Positions 1 through 9,175 are shown, numbered from the stretch's first letter. The stretch: DNA of 64,000 nt from Mesorhizobium sp. dw_380 (GCF_018588885.1 NZ_JAFFIW010000025.1:19786-83785); one strand, 5' to 3'. Translations and numbers: made by a program. The notes: generated by a model not told the origin, from the letters alone.

Positions 1-54
1 CCCTGAGCTTGCGTTGGGGCAGGAGGCCCGTGGCAAGCCGCGAAGTCGCAAAGC

Positions 55-1572
55 TCACTGCGTTGCCTGGTAGAGCTCCGAGGCGGCTTCCTTCAGAGCG
101 CGTCGACCATCGGGTCTAAGATACATCATATGCCCACCCTCGATGACATCGAGATGGATGGGCTTTGCATCGGCGAGCGACGGGATTTGATTCACCAGAT
201 AGCGCGAGGTCAGATAGGGCGTGACCAGATCGGTGTAGCCGTTGATGATCACGACGCCGAGCGCAGGGTTCAGCGAGCGCGCCCGCTGCAGATCGTCCAT
301 CACCCCGACATAGCCTTGCCGCGAGGCGCTCGTGCCGTAATCCCAATTGTGGCTGATTTCGCCATTGAGCAGCCGATAGCTGATGTCGGTGCGGAAATTC
401 AGTTCGTCGCGGACGTAGCCGGTGAAGGCCGAAGTGAGCGCCGGAACACTGCGGTCGAGCACCGGATCAGGACCGGCGATGCGGGCGCTCTCGGGTGAGA
501 TGTCGGCCGTGCCGATCGTGGCGTCATATGGGCTGAGCACCTTGCCGCTGGCGCGGGCGAACTCTCTTGCGAACAGGCCGGTCGGGATGCGGGCTGAGTT
601 CCGCTGCACGAGTTCGAGCGGCAGGCCGGTGATGTCGGCCACACGCTGGCTCGCCAACTGCCCTCCGCGCTCCAGCCCGCTGGTGAGCGCCGTCAGGTAA
701 TCGCCCAGCGCATAGTGTTCGACTTCGGCCAGCTTCTGCCGCAACGCATAGCCGCTGACACCTTGCGCGCGCAGGCGCACGGCCGCCAGCGAAGGCAATT
801 CGAGCGCCCAATGCAGCGGCTCGAATTCATCGGGCTGCACCAGCATGAACTCCAGCGCTGGCGAGATCAGCACGATGCCGTTCGGACTGATGCCGATATC
901 TTCCTGCAGCGTCCTGGCGAGCAGCGCCGCACGGAACCCGCCATAGCTTTCACCGGCGAGGAAGAGCGGCGATCCGGTGCGGCCGTTTTGTGCAAGATAG
1001 AGCCGGATAAAGGCGCCCATCGACCTGGCATCCTGGTTGACGCCCCAGAAGTCGTGGGTGTCCTGGCCCGGTGCCTCGCGGCTGTATCCGGTTCCGACCG
1101 GGTCGACAAAGACGAGGTCGGTCATGTCGAGCCAACTGTCGGGATTGTCCATGAGCCTCTGCGGCGAAGGCAGGAACTCACCGTTGGCTCCCGTCGCTAC
1201 TATGCGCGGACCAAGCGCGCCGATATGCAGATAGGCGGACGCTGCCCCGGGGCCGCCATTGAACACGAAGGTGATCGGCCGCTGCGGGTCCCTGGCTGCG
1301 CTTGCTGGTGGCTCCAGCATATAAGCGACATAGAAGATCTCCGCTGTGACGTCGCCCTTGCCGGAAAGCAGCGGCAAGGTGCCGGCCTTTGCCTGATAGT
1401 CCAGCTTGCGCCCGGCGAGACTGATGGAATGCTTGGTGGTCTGCGGCGACGGCAGCAGGGACAGCACACCGCCCGAGGGCGCCGGCCGCTCCGCTGTTTC
1501 GGCCAGGACAGGCTGCGCGAGGGCGCCAAGCATCAGCAGGATGAGGGCGATCAGATTGAGCTTGAGCGGCAT
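55..1572 (-). CDS. Secreted S10-family serine carboxypeptidase-like protein
   Basis: A 505-residue alpha/beta-hydrolase peptidase of family S10, which removes C-terminal residues from peptides. Residues 1-24 are a hydrophobic signal peptide ending in VLA, so the enzyme is probably periplasmic or secreted. The oxyanion-region motif FNGGPGAAS is near residues 104-112 and the nucleophile elbow GESYGG puts the catalytic Ser at about 209. Late in the protein NGYTDLVTPY supplies the likely Asp and GGHMMY the likely His, so the triad looks complete. The length is normal for bacterial S10 members. It is divergent from the LuxR-type gene at 1796 across 223 bp. Its natural substrate cannot be inferred from the sequence. 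Confidence 0.9.
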   Translation of the reverse strand: MPLKLNLIALILLMLGALAQPVLAETAERPAPSGGVLSLLPSPQTTKHSISLAGRKLDYQAKAGTLPLLSGKGDVTAEIFYVAYMLEPPASAARDPQRPITFVFNGGPGAASAYLHIGALGPRIVATGANGEFLPSPQRLMDNPDSWLDMTDLVFVDPVGTGYSREAPGQDTHDFWGVNQDARSMGAFIRLYLAQNGRTGSPLFLAGESYGGFRAALLARTLQEDIGISPNGIVLISPALEFMLVQPDEFEPLHWALELPSLAAVRLRAQGVSGYALRQKLAEVEHYALGDYLTALTSGLERGGQLASQRVADITGLPLELVQRNSARIPTGLFAREFARASGKVLSPYDATIGTADISPESARIAGPDPVLDRSVPALTSAFTGYVRDELNFRTDISYRLLNGEISHNWDYGTSASRQGYVGVMDDLQRARSLNPALGVVIINGYTDLVTPYLTSRYLVNQIPSLADAKPIHLDVIEGGHMMYLRPDGRRALKEAASELYQATQ

Positions 1573-1795
1573 GATGCCTCCGCGAGAATGGTCCCCGCAT
1601 AGGTATGGCCTCGGCGATCGAAGTCAAAGCAAATGGCTGTATGGCTGGACAATTGCGGCTGCCGGTTTCTTCACGCCCGTCCTCTGCCGTGCCAGCGTCT
1701 CCGGGATCTCTACGGTCTTTCGCCAACCGCGCTGCTCGGCCGGACCGCCATTCGCTCGGTTGAACTTGCAGCGGCTTGCGCTACTGTGAGCCGGA

Positions 1796-2551
1796 ATGCA
1801 GCCGAATTTTTCTCTCGAGCAGTTTGGACGCTGGAGTGGCGGCGTGGCCGCTGCGGCCATGGCCGCGACGCCTGAGGAATTGTCGGCTCGCTTCACGGCG
1901 GCGGCGAGCGGGCTGCTGGGCTCCGACCGCGTCTATGTCGGCTTCTACCGTCGCGATATAACGTCCCTGACCATCGACGACGCCGGGCCTGATCGCTGGA
2001 ACCGTGACTACGACGCCCGCCTCTATCGCCAGGATCCCTTCTTCCAGAAGTTCGCCAGCACCCGGCAGGATTTCCTGTTGCCATTATCGGCTCTCCGCAA
2101 TGGCGACTTCCAGCTCTCGCCCTACTATCGCGAATTCTATGGCCCCTCCGACAGCTTCGACGAGATAACCGGCGTGTTCAATCTCGACAGGCTGACCGCC
2201 GGCTATGTCACCTTTCTACGCCGAAACGGGGCATCACCCTTCGGCGAGCGGGATCTGGCGATTGCTTGCGCGGCAAGCAGCACGACGAAGGTTATCCTGC
2301 AGAAGTTGCTTCATCTATGCCGTTGCCGGGACAAGAGCGTAACCGTCGGTTCCGCACGATCGCGGTTGAGTAGCCGCGAGAGCGAGATCGCACGGCACCT
2401 GATGGATGGCGGCAATGCCAAGACTATTTCGCGAGCCCTCGCCATTTCGCCCGGCACCGTCCGCAATCACATCAAGCGGATCTATCGCAAGCTCGGCGTG
2501 CACTCCCAGGTCGAACTGCTGGCGACCATGCGCGAAGTCGTTCAGGACTGA
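1796..2551 (+). CDS. LuxR-family transcriptional regulator
   Basis: A 251-residue regulator. Residues about 190-245 form a GerE/LuxR helix-turn-helix, with LSSRESEIARHLMDGG, the recognition region SPGTVRNHIKRIYRKLG and a closing VELLATM. The first 180 residues are a probable sensory domain. It does not show a convincing acyl-homoserine-lactone-binding signature, so calling it a quorum sensor would be a guess. The stop lies 16 bp from that of the convergent polyamine-binding-protein gene. The neighbourhood (PotF-like protein, agmatine deiminase) makes control of polyamine genes possible, but this is inferred from proximity only. Confidence 0.85.
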   Translation: MQPNFSLEQFGRWSGGVAAAAMAATPEELSARFTAAASGLLGSDRVYVGFYRRDITSLTIDDAGPDRWNRDYDARLYRQDPFFQKFASTRQDFLLPLSALRNGDFQLSPYYREFYGPSDSFDEITGVFNLDRLTAGYVTFLRRNGASPFGERDLAIACAASSTTKVILQKLLHLCRCRDKSVTVGSARSRLSSRESEIARHLMDGGNAKTISRALAISPGTVRNHIKRIYRKLGVHSQVELLATMREVVQD

Positions 2552-2567
2552 CGGCTCCCATACGGCT

Positions 2568-3671
2568 TTATTGTCCAGTCACGATGCGCGTCCACATGCG
2601 GTTTTGCGATCGCAGCAGTTTGGCATCGTTGTTGTCCACCACGAACAGCTTGGCCTTTACGTCATCGGCAGGATAGACGCCGGGATCGCTGGTTATCGCC
2701 TTGTCCATCAACGGCAAGGAGTCCGGTATCGCGTTGGCGTAGGAGACATAGCTGGAATTGGCCGCGGCGATATCGGGCCGCAAATTGAAGTTGATCCAGG
2801 CCTGGGCGTTTTCGGGATGCGGCGCATCCTTCGGCACCGCCATCATATCGAAGTTGATGAGCGTACCTTCCCTGGGAATGGAATAGGCGATCTCCAGCTT
2901 CTTGGCGGATTCAGCGGCGCGGGTTCTTGCCTGAAGTATGTCGCCCGACCAGCCAAGCACGACGCAGATATCGCCATTCGCCAAATCGTTGATGTATTTC
3001 GACGAATGGAAATAGCGGATGTAGGGCCGCACCTTGCCCATCAGCTCCTCCACCTTGGCGAGATCGTCGGAGCTGGTCGATTTGGGGTCGATATGAAGGT
3101 AGTTCATCGCCATCGGGATGACTTCGGCCGGCGCATCGATCATGGCCACGCCGCAATCGGAAAGCTTCTTGATCACGTCGACGTCGAAGACCATGGCGAA
3201 GGAATCCGTCGGCGCGTCCGGCAGCCGCTGTTTGACCGCAGCGACATTGTAGCCAATGCCGTCGGTGACGGCCATGTAAGGGACGGCATGCAGGTTCCGT
3301 GGATCGGCGCCGGCGATCAGCGAGAGGGCTTGCGGATCGATCTTCGAGCGGTTCGCAAGCTTCGATGTGTCGAGTTCCAGAAAAGCTCCCGCCTTCACCT
3401 GGTTCTTCAGGAACGGATAGGCCGAGGGATAGACCACATCATACCCCGAGCCGCCGGTCAGCAGCTTGGTTTCAAGCACCTCGTTGCCGTCATAGACATC
3501 GTAGCGGACCTTGATGCCTGTCTCCTTCTCGAATTTCTCGGCTGTGTCCGGCGCGATATAGTCGGACCAGTTGTAGACGTTGACGACCTTTTCCTCGTCC
3601 GCCGACGCCGCGCCTGTGCAGGTGCCACAAGCCAGCCCGGCAAGCACGGTTGAGAAGATCAGAGCGCGCAT
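2568..3671 (-). CDS. potF: Polyamine (putrescine-type) ABC transporter substrate-binding protein
   Basis: A 367-residue periplasmic binding protein of the spermidine/putrescine family. Residues 1-24 form a signal peptide (ending ASA). The mature start VVNVYNWSDYIAPDT is the classic PotD/PotF opening, and GYDVVYPSAYPFL follows. It lies 45 bp downstream of agmatine deiminase on the same strand, and agmatine deiminase feeds putrescine synthesis, so the two probably form a polyamine pair. No permease or ATPase gene accompanies it in this window. It must share a transporter encoded elsewhere or act as a sensor. Ligand preference among polyamines cannot be decided from the sequence. Confidence 0.9.
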   Translation of the reverse strand: MRALIFSTVLAGLACGTCTGAASADEEKVVNVYNWSDYIAPDTAEKFEKETGIKVRYDVYDGNEVLETKLLTGGSGYDVVYPSAYPFLKNQVKAGAFLELDTSKLANRSKIDPQALSLIAGADPRNLHAVPYMAVTDGIGYNVAAVKQRLPDAPTDSFAMVFDVDVIKKLSDCGVAMIDAPAEVIPMAMNYLHIDPKSTSSDDLAKVEELMGKVRPYIRYFHSSKYINDLANGDICVVLGWSGDILQARTRAAESAKKLEIAYSIPREGTLINFDMMAVPKDAPHPENAQAWINFNLRPDIAAANSSYVSYANAIPDSLPLMDKAITSDPGVYPADDVKAKLFVVDNNDAKLLRSQNRMWTRIVTGQ

Positions 3672-3716
3672 GAGTGTCCTCCTTTGTCAGCCGGTCCTGC
3701 CGGCCTATGTCGTTCG

Positions 3717-4823
3717 TCACCGTCGTTGTGGCGCGTAGACGGGCAAGGTGATGCAGGCGACATTGCCGCCGCCAAGCAAGATCTCGCGGGAGTTCTCGAT
3801 GCCGACGATCCTGTGGCCGGGAAACAGCGCGGCCAGCTTCTCCTTGGCCTTCACGTCGAGATCGGAGCCGAACTCCGGCACGACAACGGCGCTGTTGCCC
3901 GGATAGTAGTTGATGTAGCTGGCCGCGATCCGGTTCCCGGCGGGTCGTGCCCAGGTCGAATCAAGCCGATCGACGCTTTCGCTTTCTTCCGGCGTCATCT
4001 CGATCGGCAAGGGATGGGGCAGCCGATGAACCTCCAGGGCCCGGCCCCGCGCGTCACGAGCCGAACGCAGCACCTCCTCGGCCTCGCGCACGATCTCATA
4101 TTGGGGGTCGTCCCGGTTGTCGGTCCAGCTCAGCGCGACCACGCCCGGGCGCACGAAGCAGCAGACGTCGTCGACATGGCCGTCGGTCTCGTCGAAGGCA
4201 AGACCGCGCGGCAGCCAGATGATGGTGTCGACGCCGAGATAGTCTCCCAGCTGCCGCTCAACCTCGGCCTTGCCGAGACGGGCATTGCGATTTGGGTTGA
4301 GCAGGCATTGTTCGGTCGTGATGAGGGTGCCCTGACCGTCGCACTGCAGGCCGCCGCCCTCGGCGATCAGCGGCGCGCGGTAGCGGTCCATCCTTTCGAC
4401 CTCGAGCACCTTTTGCGCCGCCAGGTCGTCCAGGTCCCACGGTGTGTAGAGCCCGCCATCGAACCCGCCATAGGCGTTGAAGATCCAGTCGACGCCGCGC
4501 ACCTCGCCATGGTCGTTGACGACGAAATTGGGGCCGCTGTCGCGCAGCCAGGAATCGTTGGTGGACATTTCCACGACGCGCACATGGCTCGGCAATCGCG
4601 CTCTGGCATTCTGCCATTGGCGGCTTGATGCGGCGACCGTCACCGGCTCGCTTTGCGCGATCGCCGCGGCGACATCGGTGAACAGCTTTTGCGCAGGCTT
4701 GGCGCCCAGGCGCCAGGTGTCGGGACGCTCTGGCCAGATCAGCCAGCAGCCTGATTTGGGTTCGAATTCGCCAGGCGCGCGAAACCCATCCTGTTTCGGC
4801 TTCGTCGAGAGGGTACGTGGCAT
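3717..4823 (-). CDS. aguA: Agmatine deiminase
   Basis: A 368-residue enzyme of the peptidyl-arginine/agmatine deiminase fold that hydrolyses agmatine to N-carbamoylputrescine and ammonia, a step of arginine-derived putrescine synthesis. Family marks are WPERPDTW near the N terminus, NDSWLRDSGP around residue 90, the His-containing ETDGHVDDVC region in the middle, and the nucleophile-Cys block GGGNVACIT close to the C terminus. Length is typical. No signal peptide is present, so it is cytoplasmic. It is upstream of the PotF-like gene on the same strand. An N-carbamoylputrescine amidase (AguB) is not found in the window. Confidence 0.93.
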   Translation of the reverse strand: MPRTLSTKPKQDGFRAPGEFEPKSGCWLIWPERPDTWRLGAKPAQKLFTDVAAAIAQSEPVTVAASSRQWQNARARLPSHVRVVEMSTNDSWLRDSGPNFVVNDHGEVRGVDWIFNAYGGFDGGLYTPWDLDDLAAQKVLEVERMDRYRAPLIAEGGGLQCDGQGTLITTEQCLLNPNRNARLGKAEVERQLGDYLGVDTIIWLPRGLAFDETDGHVDDVCCFVRPGVVALSWTDNRDDPQYEIVREAEEVLRSARDARGRALEVHRLPHPLPIEMTPEESESVDRLDSTWARPAGNRIAASYINYYPGNSAVVVPEFGSDLDVKAKEKLAALFPGHRIVGIENSREILLGGGNVACITLPVYAPQRR

Positions 4824-5027
4824 TGCGCGATCACCGGAAGAAGGAGCGAGGGCATTTGCCCCGATCAGACGTTTTTGGGGTCCGGTCCGTCAATGTCCCA
4901 TTTGGGATAGCGGTGTCCGCGCGCCAGCAGCGGAAACGAATATCGTTTGCCTTCCAGTGCGATCAGGGCGAGTCTTGGCGAGGCGGCGTACGCCGACGAC
5001 AGGAACAGCCGACGAAGAGGCAGCGGA

Positions 5028-5534
5028 ATGGATGCGACCGGATTGAAGGCCATGCAGGCCCCACTGAAACAGGCCTATCGCGACGACCCTTCGCAGGCGC
5101 TGATCACTCTGAGAGCGAAGGGCTCGATCGACGACCAATCGGTCGCCTGCAAGGTGGAGACGGGCAGGGCGCTGGCAATTGCCGGTCTGCATCCGGCAAC
5201 GGGCGGCTCAGGGCTCGAACTCTGCTCCGGCGACATGCTGCTGGAGGCGCTGGTGGCTTGCGCCGGCGTGACGCTGAAAGCGGTGGCGACGGCGCTCGAG
5301 TTCAAGCTCGGCGCCGCCACGGTGGAAGCCGAAGGCGATCTTGATTTTCGCGGCACGCTTGGTGTCGCCAAGGACGCGCCGGTCGGCTTTCGCGCCATCC
5401 GGCTCAATTTCGATCTCGACACGGATGAACCGCAGGAGCGCATCGATTCGCTGCTGAAGTTGACCGAGCGCTATTGTGTGGTGTTCCAGACCATCAGCCA
5501 GAAGCCGGAATTGACGGTAGGTGCCCGGCGCTAA
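5028..5534 (+). CDS. OsmC family peroxiredoxin-like protein
   Basis: A 168-residue OsmC/Ohr-fold protein, a family that reduces organic or fatty-acid hydroperoxides using two cysteines. The two conserved cysteines are visible in ELCSGDM and VACAGVTLKA. The ATG at 5028 is preferred because AAGAGG lies 7 bp upstream; a longer open frame back to 4947 has no ribosome-binding site, and the ATG at 5052 is too close to its purine stretch. The gene is monocistronic and converges on a small hypothetical gene, with a palindromic repeat element between them. Whether it belongs to the OsmC or YhfA subgroup is unclear. Confidence 0.88.
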   Translation: MDATGLKAMQAPLKQAYRDDPSQALITLRAKGSIDDQSVACKVETGRALAIAGLHPATGGSGLELCSGDMLLEALVACAGVTLKAVATALEFKLGAATVEAEGDLDFRGTLGVAKDAPVGFRAIRLNFDLDTDEPQERIDSLLKLTERYCVVFQTISQKPELTVGARR

Positions 5535-5536
5535 TG

Positions 5537-5685
5537 ATCTCCCTCCTTGAGGGGGAGATGTCGTCGAAGGCGACAAAGGGGTCGGACGTCCTGACGCGAC
5601 ACCACTTTCGCGGCAGAGGAGGTCAGCGCTCCACGCGCGGCGACCCGTCTGGCCCGCCGGCCATCTCCCCCTCAACAGGGGAGAT
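5537..5685. repeat. RIME/REP-like palindromic intergenic element, copy A
   Basis: A mosaic element bounded by two hairpins, ATCTCCCTCC...GGGGGAGAT at 5537-5559 and ATCTCCCCCTC...GGGGAGAT at 5663-5685. It contains the GGCCCGCCGGCC block also seen, slightly changed, near 10710. It fills the gap between two convergent genes and may act as a two-way terminator. Related elements lie at 10690-10853 and, as a different subtype, at 28110-28233. Confidence 0.75.
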
Positions 5686-5693
5686 TACGCTCA

Positions 5694-5912
5694 TCACTGC
5701 GCCGACGGCATTTCGGCGTCGCCCTCGTCGGTGAAGGGCGAGGCACTCGGCACACATTGTACAGACCAGCCGGCCGGGGTCGGCTGCTTCTGGTATTCGG
5801 TGATGGCGGCGGTGCACTGCTCGCGCTTGTCGAAGGTGCTGGGCAGCACAACCATGCCGCCCTGCGGGCCGGCGATTACGAGATACCAGACCAACGCTGC
5901 GGTTGTAGCCAT
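5694..5912 (-). CDS. Hypothetical small protein
   Basis: A 72-residue protein beginning MATTAALVWYLVIAGPQGG and ending in an acidic tail. The start at 5912 is chosen because AAGGAA lies just upstream on the minus strand; the frame can be extended to 6017 but without a ribosome-binding site. It has one hydrophobic stretch (residues about 3-22) and two cysteines (CTAAITEY, VQCVPS). The pattern of an aromatic and hydrophobic start followed by a short folded part recalls small rhizobial proteins of unknown function. No function can be assigned. Confidence 0.65.
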   Translation of the reverse strand: MATTAALVWYLVIAGPQGGMVVLPSTFDKREQCTAAITEYQKQPTPAGWSVQCVPSASPFTDEGDAEMPSAQ

Positions 5913-6101
5913 GGGAATTTCCTTATTCTGCCCAGCGGGGCGCTTGTTGCGGAGTCGTTTCGATCCTAACAACTCTACGGAAATGACGAAAGCATGGCCG
6001 CGGCGCAGCGTTTTCACGCTCAGATCACAGCCGCGTGGCGATGCGGCGGTTCTGTCCGCGGTCTTGGCGTGCGATCTCAGTTTTATTCGGGTTGCCTAGG
6101 T

Positions 6102-6842
6102 TTATTCCGGCTGCCTGTAAGCGACGAAGCGGTTGTGCTTGGCCTGGAAGATCAGTCCAGTCTCTTTCAGGTCGGGGCTGGCCAGCGGCACGATGAGCTT
6201 GGCGATCTCCGAAGGATGCGGCAGCGTCTCCGGATCCTCGCCGGGCACGGCCTGGGCTCGCATGGCCGTGCGGGTGGCGCCCGGGTCGGCGGCATTGACG
6301 CGTAGCGGCAGACTTTGCGTCTCGTGCGCCCAGGAGCGCATCATGGTCTCGACCGCCGCCTTCGATGCCGCGTAAGGCGCCCAGAAGGCGCGCGCCGAAT
6401 GCGCTGCGTTGGACGACATGATGATAGCCCGGCCGGCATCCGAAAGCCGCAGCAGCGGGTCGACGGAGCGGATCAGCCGCCAGGTCGAGGTGACATTGAT
6501 GGTCATCACCTTCTCGAAGGTCTTCGCCTCGACATGGCCGATCGGCGAGATGACGCCAAGCACGCCCGCATTGGCGACGAGAATGTCGAGCTTGCCCCAG
6601 CGCTCATGAATGGCGCCGCCCAGCCGGTCGATGCCGGCCATATCGGCGAGATCGAGCGGCACCAGCGTCGCCTGACCGCCGGCCGCCTTGATCTGGTCAT
6701 CGAGTTCTTCCAGCCCGCCCACCGTGCGCGCCACCGCGATGACGTGCGCACCGGCGGCGGCCAGTTCCCTGGCGATGAAATAGCCAATGCCGCGCGAGGC
6801 GCCGGTGACGACCGCAACGCGGCCGGAGAGGTCGAGGGTCAT
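6102..6842 (-). CDS. SDR family NAD(P)-dependent oxidoreductase
   Basis: A 246-residue classical short-chain dehydrogenase/reductase. It has the cofactor motif TGASRGIGY near residues 14-22, the NAG motif in VANAGVLG, the catalytic Ser in MSSNAA and the YAASK active site around residue 157. The substrate is unknown. It starts 33 bp downstream of purF on the same strand, and an SDR gene next to purF is a conserved arrangement in Rhizobiales. Co-transcription with purF is therefore likely, although no purine role is established for it. Confidence 0.9.
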   Translation of the reverse strand: MTLDLSGRVAVVTGASRGIGYFIARELAAAGAHVIAVARTVGGLEELDDQIKAAGGQATLVPLDLADMAGIDRLGGAIHERWGKLDILVANAGVLGVISPIGHVEAKTFEKVMTINVTSTWRLIRSVDPLLRLSDAGRAIIMSSNAAHSARAFWAPYAASKAAVETMMRSWAHETQSLPLRVNAADPGATRTAMRAQAVPGEDPETLPHPSEIAKLIVPLASPDLKETGLIFQAKHNRFVAYRQPE

Positions 6843-6874
6843 GCGAGAATTTCCGTGAGGTCGGCGTCCGGCAC

Positions 6875-8368
6875 CTATGCCCCGCTCGTCGCCAGCAGCG
6901 ACAGCGTGCGTACGTTGTCGTGGCCTTCGAAGTCGAGCAGGCGGGTCGGGTACTGGCCGGTGAAGCAGGCGTCGCAGAACTGCGGCTGGTCGTTGTCGCG
7001 GCTCGCCTCACCGACGGCGCGGTAGAGCCCGTCGATCGACAGGAATCCGAGCGAATCGACGCGGATGAACTCGGCCATTTCTTCCACCGACATGCGGGAA
7101 GCCAGGAGCTTCGACTTCTCCGGCGTGTCGACACCGTAGAAGCAGGAGGCGCTGGTCGGCGGCGAGGCGATGCGCATGTGCACTTCCCTGGCGCCGGCGT
7201 CGCGAACCATCTGCACGATCTTCTGGCTGGTGGTGCCGCGCACGATCGAGTCATCGACCAGCACCACACGCTTGCCCTCGATCATGCGGCGGTTGGCGTT
7301 GTGCTTCAGCTTGACGCCCATGTGGCGGATCGAATCGCCAGGCTGGATGAAGGTGCGCCCGACATAGTGGTTGCGGATGATGCCAAGTTCGAAGGGAATG
7401 CCGGCTGCCTGGGAAAAGCCGATTGCCGCCGGCGTGCCCGAGTCCGGCACCGGCACGACGATGTCGGCCTCGACCGGGTTTTCCTGCGCCAGCTCGGCGC
7501 CGATGCGCTTGCGCACCTCGTAGACGTTGCGGCCTTCGACCGAAGAATCCGGCCGGGCGAAATAGACATATTCGAAGATGCAGAAGCGGGTCTTCTGCGG
7601 CTCGAACGGGAACAGGCTTTCAATGCCCTTGGAGGTGACGACCACCATCTCGCCGGGCTTCAGGTCGCGCACGAAGCGCGCGCCGATGATGTCGAGCGCG
7701 CAGGTCTCGGAGGCGAGGATCCAGGCGCCGTCGAGATCGCCCAGCACCAGCGGGCGGATGCCGAGCGGATCGCGGCAGCCGATCATCTTCTTGGCCGTCA
7801 TCGCCACCAGCGAGAAGGCGCCCTCGACCTGCCGCACCGCGTCGATGAAGCGCGAGTTGAGGTCGCGCTCCTTGCTGGTCGCAACCAGGTGCAGAAGCGT
7901 CTCGGTGTCGGAGGTGGAGGAGAAGATCGCGCCCTGCTTCTGCAGCGCGCGCTGCACCGTCATGGCGTTGGTCAAATTGCCGTTGTGGGCAACGGCAAAG
8001 CCGCCATCGGCGAGTTCCGCGAAGAAGGGCTGGATGTTGCGCATGCCGGCGCCGCCTGTCGTGGCGTAGCGCGTATGGCCGATGGCGCGGTTGCCTTGCA
8101 GGCTGTCGATGACGCGCTGCTTGGTGAAGGTGTCGCCGATCAGGCCGACATGGTGTTCGACATGGAACTGGGTGCCGTCATAAGAGACGATGCCGGCCGC
8201 TTCCTGGCCGCGATGCTGCAGCGCGTGCAGGCCGAGTGTGACGATGGCTGCCGCGTCCTGCCGGCCGAAAATGCCGAACACGCCGCATTCGTCATGGAAA
8301 TGATCGTCGGCCTCGGCGGAAAGCACGTCGTCTGCGTCTGCCATCTTAAGCTCCGCTAAAATCGCCAT
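6875..8368 (-). CDS. purF: Amidophosphoribosyltransferase
   Basis: A 497-residue enzyme catalysing the first committed step of purine synthesis: PRPP plus glutamine to 5-phosphoribosylamine. The Ntn-type glutaminase nucleophile is the Cys in HDECGVFGIFG at about residue 28, behind a presumed cleaved propeptide. The PRPP-binding loop is VVLVDDSIVRGTTS. Cysteines in FCIFEYVY, ASCFYG and FCDACFTG match the iron-sulphur-containing, Bacillus-type form. A start nine codons in (MADADD) is also possible. It lies between cvpA and an SDR gene, the usual rhizobial order. Confidence 0.97.
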   Translation of the reverse strand: MAILAELKMADADDVLSAEADDHFHDECGVFGIFGRQDAAAIVTLGLHALQHRGQEAAGIVSYDGTQFHVEHHVGLIGDTFTKQRVIDSLQGNRAIGHTRYATTGGAGMRNIQPFFAELADGGFAVAHNGNLTNAMTVQRALQKQGAIFSSTSDTETLLHLVATSKERDLNSRFIDAVRQVEGAFSLVAMTAKKMIGCRDPLGIRPLVLGDLDGAWILASETCALDIIGARFVRDLKPGEMVVVTSKGIESLFPFEPQKTRFCIFEYVYFARPDSSVEGRNVYEVRKRIGAELAQENPVEADIVVPVPDSGTPAAIGFSQAAGIPFELGIIRNHYVGRTFIQPGDSIRHMGVKLKHNANRRMIEGKRVVLVDDSIVRGTTSQKIVQMVRDAGAREVHMRIASPPTSASCFYGVDTPEKSKLLASRMSVEEMAEFIRVDSLGFLSIDGLYRAVGEASRDNDQPQFCDACFTGQYPTRLLDFEGHDNVRTLSLLATSGA

Positions 8369-8445
8369 ATAAGGCGCTCACGCGTCGAAAGCAACGCAAA
8401 CCGTGCGGTCGTTCATACCATCGTCCGCTCGGGCGCCCGTTCTGG

Positions 8446-8491
8446 CGCAATTCCAGGAAAAGTGTGAAACGGTTTTCCGTCCGGAATTGCG
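8446..8491. repeat. Short palindromic repeat, GGAAAA...TTTTCC type
   Basis: A nested imperfect palindrome in the cvpA-purF gap. Outer arms CGCAATTCC (8446-8454) and GGAATTGCG (8483-8491) enclose inner arms GGAAAA (8456-8461) and TTTTCC (8473-8478). The half from the GAAAAGTG to GGAATTGCGTC recurs at 44064-44106, and a variant core occurs at 60218-60242. Confidence 0.8.
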
Positions 8492-8515
8492 TCAAAAACA
8501 AAGAGCCTAGGCGCG

Positions 8516-9175
8516 TCAGTTTGCCGGTGCTGCCGGCGCCGGCTTGGCCGTGTTGTCCGCCGGGCCGGTGTCATTGTCGTCGGGAGCCGGCGCGTTGGCA
8601 TCGTCACCTGTCGCCGGCACATCCGCCGCTGGCGCATCCGGGGCAGCCTGAGTGTCGCCGCCCGCTTTCGGGCTGAGCTTCTTCAGGATTGCGTTTTCGG
8701 TATCGGCGGGCAGCAGACTCTCAATCTTGGCGCCAATCGATTCCAGCAGCGGCCGCGACTTGGCCTCTGTCACCCAGGCGGGCGCCTTGGTGCCGGCCAG
8801 CCAGTTGAAGAACAGCAGGGCGACCGCGACGACCAGGATGCCGCGCGCGGCGCCGTAGAGGAAACCGAGCGTCCGGTCGAGCGCGCCGATCCGGGAATCG
8901 ATGATCCAGTCGGCGAGCTTCATGGTGATGACCGAGACAACGATCAGCGCGATGATGAAAACGACACCGGCCGAGGCCGCCATGGCGATCTTCTCATTGT
9001 CGATATAGGGCTTCAGATAGGGCAGCACCGGCTTGTAGAAGAAGTAAGCCGCCGCCGCCGCCGCTGCCCACGAGACCACCGACAGGACCTCGCGCGAAAA
9101 GCCGCGAACCATGGCGAGCATCGCCGAGACCAGGGTGAAGCCGACGAGAATTCCGTCAAGCAGCGTAATCGGCAT
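8516..9175 (-). CDS. cvpA: CvpA family membrane protein
   Basis: A 219-residue inner-membrane protein. It has four hydrophobic segments in the first 150 residues, the second preceded by RGFSREVLSVVSWAAA, a hallmark of CvpA. The C-terminal 60 residues are a disordered Ala/Asp/Pro-rich tail that is likely cytoplasmic or periplasmic. CvpA is linked to colicin V export and envelope stress in enterobacteria, and its exact role in rhizobia is unknown. It lies between radA and purF on one strand, the arrangement seen across Rhizobiales, and is separated from purF by a palindromic repeat. Confidence 0.9.
   Translation of the reverse strand: MPITLLDGILVGFTLVSAMLAMVRGFSREVLSVVSWAAAAAAAYFFYKPVLPYLKPYIDNEKIAMAASAGVVFIIALIVVSVITMKLADWIIDSRIGALDRTLGFLYGAARGILVVAVALLFFNWLAGTKAPAWVTEAKSRPLLESIGAKIESLLPADTENAILKKLSPKAGGDTQAAPDAPAADVPATGDDANAPAPDDNDTGPADNTAKPAPAAPAN

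Noticed and set aside
4740..4780. GGGTTCGAATTC, resembling a tRNA T-loop
   Set aside because: It lies inside the agmatine deiminase gene and no cloverleaf can be folded around it.
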